Source: an uncultured Bacteroides sp. (GTDB taxonomy: Bacteria > Bacteroidota > Bacteroidia > Bacteroidales > Bacteroidaceae). Taken from it: a DNA stretch of 38,273 nt. The position numbers and the translations under genes were made by a program. Below are positions 24,983-33,097 of the stretch, one piece after another. The stretch covers positions 1-38,273 of the forward strand of contig NZ_CAJLKP010000058.1 of the NCBI RefSeq assembly GCF_905207245.1. The letters are read 5' to 3'. Each line of letters opens with the position of its first letter. The first letter of the stretch is position 1. The notes under the pieces are model-generated. The model searched no databases and had not been told where the DNA came from. It was given only the letters and a program-made list of their open reading frames with translations.

Positions 24983-25351
24983 ATGAAACATTTATTTTTA
25001 AGTTGCATCTGTTTATTACTTTGCTTAAACAGCTGGTCAGACAGTCCTGTTAAATTAGAAAAGAAAGAAGCAGCTGACGAGAAACAATATGAAGTTCCTA
25101 TTAGTAATGTTTTCATTGAACAAGAACGCAATACGTTCTGTATCTCTTCAAACATAACTATAAACAATCTTATGATTATCATCAAAGATAACACAGGAAA
25201 TATCGTTTATACGAATATAATTTCTATATATTCCGGTCAGCCATATATACTTGTATTGCCCAAAATGGATGATGGGAAATACACGATTGATCTTATTAGC
25301 AGTGAATATAAACTTAGCGGAGATTTCTATATAGACGATCTATGTATATAA
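24983..25351 (+). CDS. DUF3244 secreted small protein
   Basis: The 122-residue protein has a clear signal peptide (MKHLFLSCICLLLCLNSWS) and a beta-rich mature part that ends in PYILVLPKMDDGKYTIDLIS ... GDFYIDDLCI. This matches the Bacteroides DUF3244 family of small exported proteins with an immunoglobulin-like fold resembling a truncated secretion-tail domain. The function is not known. It is divergent from the TPR/HTH membrane regulator, an arrangement I recall seeing in other Bacteroides, and may be controlled by it. Two 11-bp direct repeats lie in its upstream region. Confidence 0.75.
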   Translation: MKHLFLSCICLLLCLNSWSDSPVKLEKKEAADEKQYEVPISNVFIEQERNTFCISSNITINNLMIIIKDNTGNIVYTNIISIYSGQPYILVLPKMDDGKYTIDLISSEYKLSGDFYIDDLCI

Positions 25352-25716
25352 TGTAAATGCTAACTTTTAAGGGAAAAACTAATTCGTCAAAAAGAAAGGC
25401 TTGCTCCCCTTATTTTTAAGAGAATATGAATATTACCTTTTAAGAATAATAACTTCATTTATAAACTAATAAATTAGAATTGCACAAAACAAGAATTCAC
25501 TTAAGACAGTCCTAAGGCTCTATCTCTTTATTTTATTATTAACAAATCAAAAAAATATTTAGATGGCTACTTAAAAATCATTCAGAATTCAAACTTGACT
25601 GAAGCACAAAAGGACTTATTGAAATCAAGTCTTGAAGTGGCAGCTAACAGTGCCGTTCTTTGGGTAGTCGAATAAAAAGTAAAAATGATAGAATAACAAC
25701 TTAAAACTTTAATGTT
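25352..25716 (+). other. Non-coding stretch with a possible coding remnant
   Basis: No gene with a normal start is supported. From 25505 to 25675 one frame stays open for 56 codons and ends in TAA; its last part reads LTEAQKDLLKSSLEVAANSA then VLWVVE, which looks protein-like (amphipathic helix). There is no ATG, and the frame is closed by a stop at 25502. It may be a decayed gene end or a small gene with a non-standard start. The rest is AT-rich with nothing recognisable. Confidence 0.4.
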
Positions 25717-26388
25717 ATGAGAAAAATATTTCTTGCATTCTGTCTGTGCTTCATCAGCACAGCCTTCATCAATGCTCAATCGGTTGGCAACAACAAGTTT
25801 TCCGTATCTGTAGATTTGGGAGCGGGAAGCGTCTTCGGGCACTCCAACCTGTCTTCTTATGGCGTTGATTACCGGAAAGAATACAAAAACGGGTTCAGCG
25901 GAAATATCAAGGCATCCTATTTGCTGAATAAAGCGTTCCAGGCCGGATTGAAATTCAACCTTTTCTCCGCATCGGAAAATTATGATTTGGCGAAAGTTGA
26001 TGATTCAGCGAAAAGCACACAAATCGCTGAAGACGTGGAACTGCTTTATATAGCGCCTCAGATAGGTTATCGCACCATGATCACGGAAAAGTGGTGTCTT
26101 GATTACATGATAGGCGCAGGCTATATGCATTATAACAGCAAAAGTCTGAATAAGAAAACGGAACGCAAATGCAATAAAGGTTTTCTGGGTGCCAATGCAG
26201 ATTTATCGCTTACACGCCATCTATACAGAAATCTCTATATGGGCGCCAATATTTCAGTAATGGGAGGGCACACCTCGTCATTGGAAGTAGAAACAGTAGG
26301 CAAGGAAGAAACATTGGAGTTAGATAAATGGAATCGTATAAATGTATTGAGGGTAGACGTGATGCTGTCCATTAAGGTATTATTATAG
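25717..26388 (+). CDS. Small outer-membrane beta-barrel protein
   Basis: The 223-residue protein has a signal peptide cleaved near FINAQ-SV. The mature part is made of alternating strands with aromatic ends (NKFSVSVDLGAGSVFG, GFSGNIKASYLLNKAFQAGL, LLYIAPQIGYRTMI, YRNLYMGANISVMGG), ending with MLSIKVLL, typical of eight-stranded OmpA/OmpW/PorT-like barrels. No specific family motif is recognised. The upstream 365 bp hold no partner gene, and a hairpin terminator follows at 26423, so it is probably monocistronic. Function unknown. Confidence 0.7.
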   Translation: MRKIFLAFCLCFISTAFINAQSVGNNKFSVSVDLGAGSVFGHSNLSSYGVDYRKEYKNGFSGNIKASYLLNKAFQAGLKFNLFSASENYDLAKVDDSAKSTQIAEDVELLYIAPQIGYRTMITEKWCLDYMIGAGYMHYNSKSLNKKTERKCNKGFLGANADLSLTRHLYRNLYMGANISVMGGHTSSLEVETVGKEETLELDKWNRINVLRVDVMLSIKVLL

Positions 26389-26422
26389 CGTGAGTTCGAG
26401 ATAACTCAGAACAAAACAAGTT

Positions 26423-26457
26423 GCCTGTCATTGTTAAAACTTGCATCAATGGCAGGC
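26423..26457. terminator. Hairpin terminator between OMP gene and pfkA
   Basis: GCCTGTCATTG (26423-26433) pairs with CAATGGCAGGC (26447-26457), 11 bp with one G-U, with a 13-nt loop. It is followed by TTCTTATC and preceded by an A-rich AACAAAACAAG, so it could serve both convergent genes. Confidence 0.65.
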
Positions 26458-26510
26458 TTCTTATCAAAGAAACAGTAAGCAGCAATGGCTGAAAGAGCAT
26501 TGGCTATAAA

Positions 26511-27521
26511 TTACCCGAAACAAATCCCCATCCTTCTCCCCTGCACCACCAGGTCGTGGTCTTCTGTCACTAATTTCAGCTTACCGGCTATCTCCGCCAG
26601 CGGGGCAGACGAAATTTCATCCCCTTGCAGGGTAATCATCCTGCCGAACTGCCCCGTCGCAATAAGTTCCGTAGCATGTCCCCCCATACGGGTAGAGAGA
26701 TTACGGTCGAAAGGTGTAGGCGAACCACCGCGCTGGATATAGCCAAGCACCGTTTCACGGGTTTCTATACCCGTCTCGTACTCTATCTCCTGAGCAATAT
26801 ACTCGGCGGCACGTTTTCGTCCATCCGTCTGTATGCCCTCGGCAACCACTACGATGGAGTAAGGTTTTCCTTTCTTCAGGCGGTTCAGGATCGTCTCTCC
26901 TATATTATGGATATTATAAGGAATTTCGGGTATCAGAATAACATCACCCCCGCCGGCCATGCCGGAATAGAGTGCAATCCAGCCAGCCTTATGCCCCATC
27001 ACTTCAATCACCATCACCCGCTTGTGCGAACTGGCGGTAGAGTGCAGACGGTCGATGGCATCCGTGGCAATGCTGACGGCAGAGTCGAAACCGAAAGAAA
27101 AGTCTGTTCCCCAGATGTCGTTGTCAATGGTCTTAGGCACAGATACTATGTTCAGCCCCATTGCAGCCAGTTTTGCAGCAGTCTTCTGCGTACCGTTACC
27201 ACCGATACAAACCACGCAATCAAGCCCTAATTCCTTCACATTCTGCTCAATCAGTGCCGGCTTATTAACATCAGAAATCACTCCGTTCTTCTTGAAAGGC
27301 TTCTCGCGGGAAGTGCCGAGCATCGTTCCGCCCAGATTTAATAAACCTGACAAAGACTTATCGGTAAACGACTCCACATCTTTCGTCAGCAACCCCTGAA
27401 AGCCACTATGAATGCCTATCACTTCCATCCCGTAATGGTTGATTGCAGTTTTGCACACTCCACGAATGGTGGCATTGATGCCGGGACAATCGCCCCCCGA
27501 AGTCAAAATACCGATTCTCAT
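26511..27521 (-). CDS. pfkA: 6-phosphofructokinase
   Basis: The 336-residue enzyme phosphorylates fructose 6-phosphate in glycolysis. MRIGILTSGGDCPGINATIR is the phosphate-donor loop, CIGGNGTQKT (107-113) and VPKTIDND (128-135) are the donor-selectivity and catalytic motifs (catalytic Asp133), and EVMGHKAGW is the substrate block. The residue equal to E. coli Gly104 is Gly110, as in ATP-dependent enzymes. The residue equal to Gly124 is Lys130, as in PPi-dependent and group III enzymes, and E. coli Asp103 is replaced by Asn109. ATP use is favoured but not certain. I chose the ATG at 27521 because the family's N terminus begins there. Confidence 0.93.
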   Translation of the reverse strand: MRIGILTSGGDCPGINATIRGVCKTAINHYGMEVIGIHSGFQGLLTKDVESFTDKSLSGLLNLGGTMLGTSREKPFKKNGVISDVNKPALIEQNVKELGLDCVVCIGGNGTQKTAAKLAAMGLNIVSVPKTIDNDIWGTDFSFGFDSAVSIATDAIDRLHSTASSHKRVMVIEVMGHKAGWIALYSGMAGGGDVILIPEIPYNIHNIGETILNRLKKGKPYSIVVVAEGIQTDGRKRAAEYIAQEIEYETGIETRETVLGYIQRGGSPTPFDRNLSTRMGGHATELIATGQFGRMITLQGDEISSAPLAEIAGKLKLVTEDHDLVVQGRRMGICFG

Positions 27522-27592
27522 AACTATATATCTTTTAGGGAACAAATTAACAAGGCTTCAGGAGACAAAGAAAGTTGTCTATTCCTCTTGCC

Positions 27593-27624
27593 AACTGGTC
27601 AACTTGTTAACTTGTCAACTGAAT
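27593..27624. repeat. 8-bp tandem repeat AACTNGTY, four units
   Basis: Consecutive units AACTGGTC, AACTTGTT, AACTTGTC and AACTGAAT (the last degenerate) lie between the divergent pfkA and GH3-family genes. Confidence 0.75.
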
Positions 27625-27681
27625 ACGTCCGTAAAGATAGAAAAAAAAGAGAAAAAAGATAGAGAAGCCGATAAATAAGAT

Positions 27682-27689
27682 TATTTTTG
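27682..27689 (+). promoter_or_regulatory. Bacteroides -7 box for the GH3-family gene
   Basis: TATTTTTG fits TAnnTTTG, 28 bp before the start codon. No clear -33 TTTG is seen. Confidence 0.55.
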
Positions 27690-27717
27690 CGCAACAAAAT
27701 AGTTTTAACTAAGAGAG

Positions 27718-29235
27718 ATGAATATCACAACATTGTTGAATAAGGTGTATTTTGCCCCTCGCCTAAGAAAAATCGACTTCTATGCTAACCGCGCAGGAGA
27801 GCTACAGCACAAGGTGCTGAACCGTCTGGTGGGTATGGCCGAAAATACGGAATGGGGAAAGAAATATGATTATAAGAACATCCACACTTATGAAGATTTC
27901 AGAAAACGCCTTCCCATACAAACCTATGAAGAAGTTAAGCCGTACGTAGAACGCCTGCGTGCAGGAGAACAGAACCTGCTCTGGCCATCGGAAATACGTT
28001 GGTTTGCCAAGTCTTCGGGTACAACGAACGACAAGAGCAAATTCCTGCCCGTCAGCAGAGAATCGTTGAATGATACTCATTACCAAGGCGGCAAAGATGC
28101 AGTCGCCATCTATTTGGGACAGAACCCCGATAGCCGTTTCTTCTCCGGAAAAGGCTTGATTCTGGGCGGAAGCCACAGCCCCAACCTCAATTCCAGACAT
28201 AGCTTAGTAGGCGACCTTTCTGCCATCCTGATACAGAACGTATATCCGTTGGTGAATTGCGTCCGCGTCCCAAGCAAAAAGATTGCTCTCATGAGTGACT
28301 TCGAGAGCAAGATGGTGGCTATAGCCAACAGCACCATTTCGCAAAATGTAACCAATCTGTCCGGCGTTCCTTCATGGATGCTGGTACTCATCAAGCATAT
28401 TCTTGAAAAGACCGGTAAACAATCCCTGGAAGAGATATGGCCTAACCTGGAAGTTTTCTTCCACGGTGGCGTTGCCTTCACTCCTTACCGTGAGCAATAT
28501 AAAGAAGTGATTCGTTCATCCAACATGCACTATGTGGAGACGTACAATGCTTCCGAAGGGTACTTCGGCACACAGAACGATCCGAACGACCCGTCTATGT
28601 TGCTGATGATTGACTACGGAATCTTCTACGAATTCATTCCTCTGGAAGATGTGGACAAAGAAAATCCGCGCATTTACTGTCTGGAAGAAGTAGAAGTGGA
28701 AAAGAATTATGCATTGGTCATCTCCACCTCCGCCGGCCTGTGGCGCTACATGATTGGAGATACTGTAAAGTTCACGCAGAAAGCCCCGTATAAATTTGTC
28801 ATCACCGGACGTACAAAGCACTTCATCAATGCTTTTGGGGAAGAGCTGATTGTGGATAATGCAGAAAAAGGTCTGGCAAGGGCTTGCGAAGCTACCGGAG
28901 CGCTGATTTCCGATTATTCGGCAGCACCTGTATTTATGGATGCCAAGGCTAAATGCCGCCACCAATGGCTGATAGAGTTTGCCCAGATGCCGGATAATGT
29001 AGAAAAGTTTGCTAAGATATTGGATGACACCCTGAAAGAAGTGAACTCCGATTACGAAGCCAAACGCCAGAATAACCTTGCCCTGCAACCGCTGGAAGTG
29101 ATTATTGCCCGCAAAGAGCTGTTCCATGACTGGTTGGCACAGAAAGGGAAACTGGGCGGACAACATAAAGTGCCACGGCTGAGTAATACAAGGCAATATA
29201 TTGAGGAAATGCTGGAACTGAATAAAGTCTCCTGA
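27718..29235 (+). CDS. GH3-family acyl-adenylating enzyme
   Basis: The 505-residue protein belongs to the GH3 family (PF03321), best known from plant enzymes that adenylate a carboxylic acid such as indole-acetate or jasmonate and join it to an amino acid. The nucleotide-binding motif KSSGTTNDKSKFLPVS (about 101-116), the YNASEGYFG block (about 279-287) and LWRYMIGDTVKF (about 341-352) are all present, so it should be an active adenylase. Bacteroidetes carry one or two members each; their substrate is unknown. The gene stands alone with its own promoter and is followed by a tandem hairpin array. Confidence 0.88.
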   Translation: MNITTLLNKVYFAPRLRKIDFYANRAGELQHKVLNRLVGMAENTEWGKKYDYKNIHTYEDFRKRLPIQTYEEVKPYVERLRAGEQNLLWPSEIRWFAKSSGTTNDKSKFLPVSRESLNDTHYQGGKDAVAIYLGQNPDSRFFSGKGLILGGSHSPNLNSRHSLVGDLSAILIQNVYPLVNCVRVPSKKIALMSDFESKMVAIANSTISQNVTNLSGVPSWMLVLIKHILEKTGKQSLEEIWPNLEVFFHGGVAFTPYREQYKEVIRSSNMHYVETYNASEGYFGTQNDPNDPSMLLMIDYGIFYEFIPLEDVDKENPRIYCLEEVEVEKNYALVISTSAGLWRYMIGDTVKFTQKAPYKFVITGRTKHFINAFGEELIVDNAEKGLARACEATGALISDYSAAPVFMDAKAKCRHQWLIEFAQMPDNVEKFAKILDDTLKEVNSDYEAKRQNNLALQPLEVIIARKELFHDWLAQKGKLGGQHKVPRLSNTRQYIEEMLELNKVS

Positions 29236-29283
29236 AACACATCCCGATTCTCCACACCGTATTGCCAATATTTTGCCAAGCCT

Positions 29284-29371
29284 GTGGCAAAGTTTTGCCA
29301 TCGAAGTGGCAAAGTCTTGCCATCACGGTGGCAAAAGTCTGCCATCGAAGTGGCAAAACATTGGCAAAGTA
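29284..29371. repeat. 22-bp tandem repeat array of small hairpins
   Basis: Units start at 29284, 29306, 29328 and 29350, each 22 bp, beginning GTGGCAAA and continuing into TTGCCATC. A degenerate fifth unit precedes them at 29262. Each of the first units contains TGGCAAA facing TTTGCCA, so every unit can fold into a small hairpin. The array fills the gap between the convergent GH3 and DUF3078 genes and may end both transcripts. Confidence 0.88.
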
Positions 29372-29412
29372 ACGGGAATGATTATCCCATTGAAAGCATA
29401 CTCACACGCCTA

Positions 29413-30294
29413 TCAGAAGTTATAAGCCAGCCCTATCCCTAATATCTCCTTGAACTGCACCTTCGGTCCTCTCTGAGTGCCATCATCTTCAAAAGTCTTC
29501 ACATCGTTGTCATACTTCAGAGTCATATTCAGCGTTGCAGACAGCACTTTATTGATTTTCATACTGACAAGTACATCCCAGTTGACATCCACATTGCCAA
29601 AGTCTTTACTATAGGGAGTGAAGAAGTCGGCAGTAGTTATCAGATTCACATTCTCCATGACGGGCAGTTCGGCACGAGCTTTCAGGAAAGCACCGGCTTC
29701 AATCTTGAAGTGGTCGCCCGGGTCGACACCGAAGGAGCCCAAATCCGAAAGGTAATCATCAGACACAAAGGTCATCTTGGTAGAGACAGGCGAGAGGAAT
29801 ACGGAATAATTACTTTTAGGACGATATTCCATACCTAAGGCAACATTAGAATAAGCCGGAGCAAAGAAATCAGATATGTAGTGGCTCTTGTCCGGATAAT
29901 TATATCCTTTGGCAAACTGGGTATTCAAATCTGCCATAAGCGTATAATACCAAACTTTAGTGGCCTCATACCCCAACTGAGTAGATAACCCTATCTTGTC
30001 GGAACTCTTTCTCATCCCTTGCGATTTTGTCTTCGACAGACCATAATCCAACACCAGGTTCGTCACCCATAACCAGTTTCCGTTCTTATGTGTCAGTGAA
30101 CCATTCAGGTAAGCATTTCCGGCGATAGAGTTTTCACCACCGGCAGACCAGTTCGACATAGCAGTTTGCGACATGTTAATACCTGTCACACCTTTCAGCA
30201 CCCAAGCTCCTTCTTTATATCCCTTATCGTCCGTTTGGGCAGAGACGATTGTTGCCATAGCGGCAAATAGTATCATCAAATATATACGTTTCAT
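29413..30294 (-). CDS. DUF3078 outer-membrane barrel protein
   Basis: The 293-residue protein has a signal peptide ending near VSAQ-TD. Its mature part matches the DUF3078 family of Bacteroidetes: GAWVLKGVTGINMSQTAMSN, WSAGGENSIAGNAYLNGSL, then long amphipathic strands and a C terminus FKEILGIGLAYNF with the terminal aromatic typical of outer-membrane barrels. The function of the family is unknown. It lies 119 bp downstream of mnmA on the same strand and could be in the same or a separate transcript. The length is normal for the family. Confidence 0.85.
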   Translation of the reverse strand: MKRIYLMILFAAMATIVSAQTDDKGYKEGAWVLKGVTGINMSQTAMSNWSAGGENSIAGNAYLNGSLTHKNGNWLWVTNLVLDYGLSKTKSQGMRKSSDKIGLSTQLGYEATKVWYYTLMADLNTQFAKGYNYPDKSHYISDFFAPAYSNVALGMEYRPKSNYSVFLSPVSTKMTFVSDDYLSDLGSFGVDPGDHFKIEAGAFLKARAELPVMENVNLITTADFFTPYSKDFGNVDVNWDVLVSMKINKVLSATLNMTLKYDNDVKTFEDDGTQRGPKVQFKEILGIGLAYNF

Positions 30295-30413
30295 ACGGTA
30301 GTTCTATTTTAATTGTTTCACAAAATCAAGACGTCTTTCTATTACAAACAGAGTAAACTATTTTTTTGTTCGGAAACAAATAAGGTAACACTAAAAAGAA
30401 TAGTGATTAGAAA

Positions 30414-31466
30414 TTATATAATGATACCTCCTCCAAGCAGCAGTCCTGCTTCGTCATAGAATGCGGCTGCCTGTCCGGACGCAATAGATTCGAGTGGTTC
30501 GTGGAGTTGTACATGGAGATAATTCTCTTTTGTCCGGCTGACTGTACAATGGTTTGCTTGCTTACGATAGCGGATTTTGACGATTACATTTTCACGATGA
30601 AGCAGCCGGACGTCATCTACCATATTCCAGTCTTTCAGCAACATTTCGTTTTTGTATAGGGATGAGAGAGGGGCGAGTACTACTTCATTCGTTTCCTTTC
30701 TGAGTTCTTTAACAAAGACAGGACGATTCAGATGAATGCCCAGACCCCTGCGCTGCCCTATCGTATAGAAAGGATAACCCTCGTGCCAACCTAAGAAATC
30801 GCCGCTTTCATCGAGAAACCTGCCTTTTCCCGGCAATAGTTCCGGAGAGACTTCACGGAGCAGAAAAGAGCGGTAATCCATTGGGCAGAAGCAAACACCC
30901 AGACTGTCTTTCTTCGTTGCTGTCCGCTCGAAGCCTCTTTTAGCGGCATAAGCACGCACTTCGCTCTTTGCCCAGTCGCCCATCGGGAGAAGCATACGTT
31001 CCAGAATATCCTGTTTCAAGCCCCACAGGAAGAAAGTCTGGTCTTTGTCGCGGTCGGCAGCCGGGGCTATAAAATAGAAACCATCTTGGAAGACTTTACA
31101 CACATAGTGTCCTGTCGAAATCCAATAAATGCCCATTTCATCGGCAATCTTTGCCAGTAGAGGCCATTTCAATTCATTATTGCAGAGGGTGCAAGGCACG
31201 GGAGTACGGGCAGAAAGATACTCATGGATAAAATAGCTGATAATGTGTTCACGAAACAACACACGGGCATCATAAATGATATGCGGAATGTTCAGGCGGC
31301 AAGCAAGGCGGCGGGCATCTTCCAGATGTCCTTCAAAACCTTCCGAATCGTAGAAACGAAACGTAACTCCGGTTACCTCATAACCGGCTTCCTGCAACAA
31401 CATGGCAGCAACAGAACTATCGGTGCCACCGCTCATACCCAACAACACAGACTTATCAGACTTCAT
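30414..31466 (-). CDS. mnmA: tRNA-specific 2-thiouridylase (MnmA family)
   Basis: The 350-residue enzyme uses ATP to activate U34 of Lys, Glu and Gln tRNAs and inserts sulfur carried on its own cysteine. The PP-loop is LLGMSGGTDSS (8-18; most MnmA have GGVDSS). Catalytic Cys95 lies in PCTLCNNELKW and the second, persulfide Cys192 in LGVCFCPMDYRSFL. TIGQRRGLGI is the family's central block. I start at the ATG at 31466, because the preceding frame has no homology. Bacteroides often has more than one MnmA homologue, so this could be a specialised paralogue. Confidence 0.9.
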   Translation of the reverse strand: MKSDKSVLLGMSGGTDSSVAAMLLQEAGYEVTGVTFRFYDSEGFEGHLEDARRLACRLNIPHIIYDARVLFREHIISYFIHEYLSARTPVPCTLCNNELKWPLLAKIADEMGIYWISTGHYVCKVFQDGFYFIAPAADRDKDQTFFLWGLKQDILERMLLPMGDWAKSEVRAYAAKRGFERTATKKDSLGVCFCPMDYRSFLLREVSPELLPGKGRFLDESGDFLGWHEGYPFYTIGQRRGLGIHLNRPVFVKELRKETNEVVLAPLSSLYKNEMLLKDWNMVDDVRLLHRENVIVKIRYRKQANHCTVSRTKENYLHVQLHEPLESIASGQAAAFYDEAGLLLGGGIII

Positions 31467-31471
31467 GAGCA

Positions 31472-31479
31472 CAAAAGTA
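31472..31479 (-). promoter_or_regulatory. -7-like box abutting the mnmA start
   Basis: The minus strand reads TACTTTTG, ending 5 bp before the mnmA ATG, the same sequence and spacing as at the TPR gene. Use of this box would give a nearly leaderless mRNA. Confidence 0.4.
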
Positions 31480-31525
31480 AGAATTATTTCTTCGAAAAAA
31501 AAGATGATATTTACAGACTTTATCA

Positions 31526-31533
31526 TACCTTTG
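31526..31533 (+). promoter_or_regulatory. Bacteroides -7 box for the lipoprotein/barrel pair
   Basis: TACCTTTG fits TAnnTTTG and lies 44 bp before the ATG at 31578, which supports that start over the longer frame that runs through mnmA. Confidence 0.6.
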
Positions 31534-31577
31534 CTTTCCAATGTATTGAAAGTAAATCACATAAACAGCTACTCAAC

Positions 31578-32117
31578 ATGAAAAGCCAACACACACTCTA
31601 TGCCGGACTATGCACGTTATTCCTCTTGACTGCAGCCATGTGCTGCGAAGAAGGCGCCATTGAAGAAATCAATGAAATATCAAACATCGAGCTGTTACAA
31701 TATGACAATTCCGGAGAATATCCGGTGGTTATTGAAAACGATCAATGCCCCAAAGAGGCTTATTTAATACGTATCACCCCAATCTACGAAGTGTGGTCTG
31801 ACATAAATATCCTGAAATCTCCGATCATTGCTTTCCGCATCATCACATTAACAGATTTCAATGAAGACTACCCTGCAGGAAGCGATATCTACAACTTATT
31901 CAAAGAGTACCCTGCAATATTATTAGGAGAGAATTTCAATAGTCCTGCCGATGACAGTCTGCAAGAGGGAGAACCTATCACCAGTTTAGGAACAGGCTCT
32001 TTCTACAAGGTTTTACTAACCCATCCGCAGTCCGGAACCTATCAATTCCGCGTTGAATTGGAAATGAAAGATGGAAGCCTGGTATCAAAAGAAACCGACC
32101 CTGTTCTCCTTTATTAA
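31578..32117 (+). CDS. Putative lipoprotein of unknown function
   Basis: The 179-residue protein has a short export signal followed by cysteines (FLLTAAMCCEEG), which suggests lipidation at Cys22 or Cys23. The mature part is acidic and beta-rich (LQYDNSGEYPVVIENDQCPK, TGSFYKVLLTHPQSGTYQFR), with no family that I can name. The frame is open upstream to 31224, but that portion is antisense to mnmA and lies before the promoter. It is 18 bp upstream of a barrel-like gene, so the two are probably an operon and may form an outer-membrane pair. Confidence 0.7.
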   Translation: MKSQHTLYAGLCTLFLLTAAMCCEEGAIEEINEISNIELLQYDNSGEYPVVIENDQCPKEAYLIRITPIYEVWSDINILKSPIIAFRIITLTDFNEDYPAGSDIYNLFKEYPAILLGENFNSPADDSLQEGEPITSLGTGSFYKVLLTHPQSGTYQFRVELEMKDGSLVSKETDPVLLY

Positions 32118-32135
32118 ATCTAAAATAAGGCTTCC

Positions 32136-32933
32136 ATGAAAACTATATATTACACCTTAATATGTTTCACATTATTTGCCGCAGAATCCACACAAGGTTA
32201 TGCACAAAAAGAAACGGCACGAAGAAATGAACATTTCGTCGACCTTGCTTTTGGGGCTGAACTCAATACATCTTCGTATAAGAGTGCTATAGGCGAGATT
32301 GCCTTTCAAGGTAAAAAACGGGCATTCGTGAGTATGCTAATGAGATACCAGTATTTCTTCCATAAGCACTGGGGAGTTTCTTTGAGTTTAAACTCCGGTG
32401 ATTGTTCTCCTTATTCTACAGAAAGATTAATGAGCAAAATGGAAAAACAACCACTCCCCTATTATTATACCTACAACGGCTCCTTGACTGACGAAGACTC
32501 AATGCAGAGTACTTATACCATAGGAGCAATGTATCGCCAGGATATAAAATCATGGAGTTTCAGACCCTACATGGCCCTCGGTTGCGCCCTATACTCTGCT
32601 GCAAATACAATAGACTACCTTTGTAAAGAGGAAGGGAACAACCAGGTAGAACAGGTTAAAGTCACCTTCGGTAATGGCAAAAGGACTCAATCCGGATTTT
32701 GTTTCTCTCCCGGCATCTATATCTCCAAAGCAATAGCCCGTATCGTATCCCTGACAGCAGACCTTTCTTATACGGTGCACACACGAAAATTCACAGCCCA
32801 CTATCAGCGAAGCAATATATACACCCAGGAAATTCTGGAACAATACAGCGTAAAAGAAACATCGGGAAACTATCTGAGCCTGAAAGTAGGACTGAGTATC
32901 CGATTTGCAAGAGATAAAAATGGTCGTAATTAG
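32136..32933 (+). CDS. Putative outer-membrane beta-barrel protein
   Basis: The 265-residue protein has a signal peptide cleaved near GYAQ-KE. The mature part has repeated amphipathic strands (HFVDLAFGAELNTSSYKSA, MLMRYQYFFHKHWGVSLSL, YTIGAMYRQDIKSWSFRPYM, SFRPYMALGCALYSAA) and ends LSLKVGLSIRF before a short tail, as in porin-like small barrels of Bacteroidetes. It shares no recognisable motif beyond that. It follows the lipoprotein gene by 18 bp. Function unknown. Confidence 0.68.
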   Translation: MKTIYYTLICFTLFAAESTQGYAQKETARRNEHFVDLAFGAELNTSSYKSAIGEIAFQGKKRAFVSMLMRYQYFFHKHWGVSLSLNSGDCSPYSTERLMSKMEKQPLPYYYTYNGSLTDEDSMQSTYTIGAMYRQDIKSWSFRPYMALGCALYSAANTIDYLCKEEGNNQVEQVKVTFGNGKRTQSGFCFSPGIYISKAIARIVSLTADLSYTVHTRKFTAHYQRSNIYTQEILEQYSVKETSGNYLSLKVGLSIRFARDKNGRN

Positions 32934-33059
32934 TTTATACATTAAAAGTATCTGTCATGTAGATAATCAAAAAAGTATTATACCGGAACCAACCACCATA
33001 CTTATCAAAAACATTAGCAAGAAATAAATAAAAGAACTTATTATCTTATGAAATTGTTG

Positions 33060-33067
33060 TAACTTTG
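33060..33067 (+). promoter_or_regulatory. Bacteroides -7 box for cysS
   Basis: TAACTTTG fits TAnnTTTG, 30 bp before the cysS ATG. No clear -33 TTTG is seen. Confidence 0.6.
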
Positions 33068-33097
33068 TGCTTTTAAATGAATTAAATATCAAACGTT

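Noticed and set aside
26625..27399. Plus-strand frames opposite pfkA
   Set aside because: Antisense to a conserved glycolytic gene; no family features.
28516..29301. Minus-strand frame of 261 codons opposite the GH3-family gene
   Set aside because: Antisense to conserved motifs and begins within the tandem hairpin array.
29262..29371. CRISPR array
   Set aside because: Units are contiguous 22-bp tandem repeats without unique spacers and there are no cas genes.
31224..31577. N-terminal extension of the lipoprotein gene
   Set aside because: It is antisense to mnmA, and the promoter -7 box and export signal place the start at 31578.
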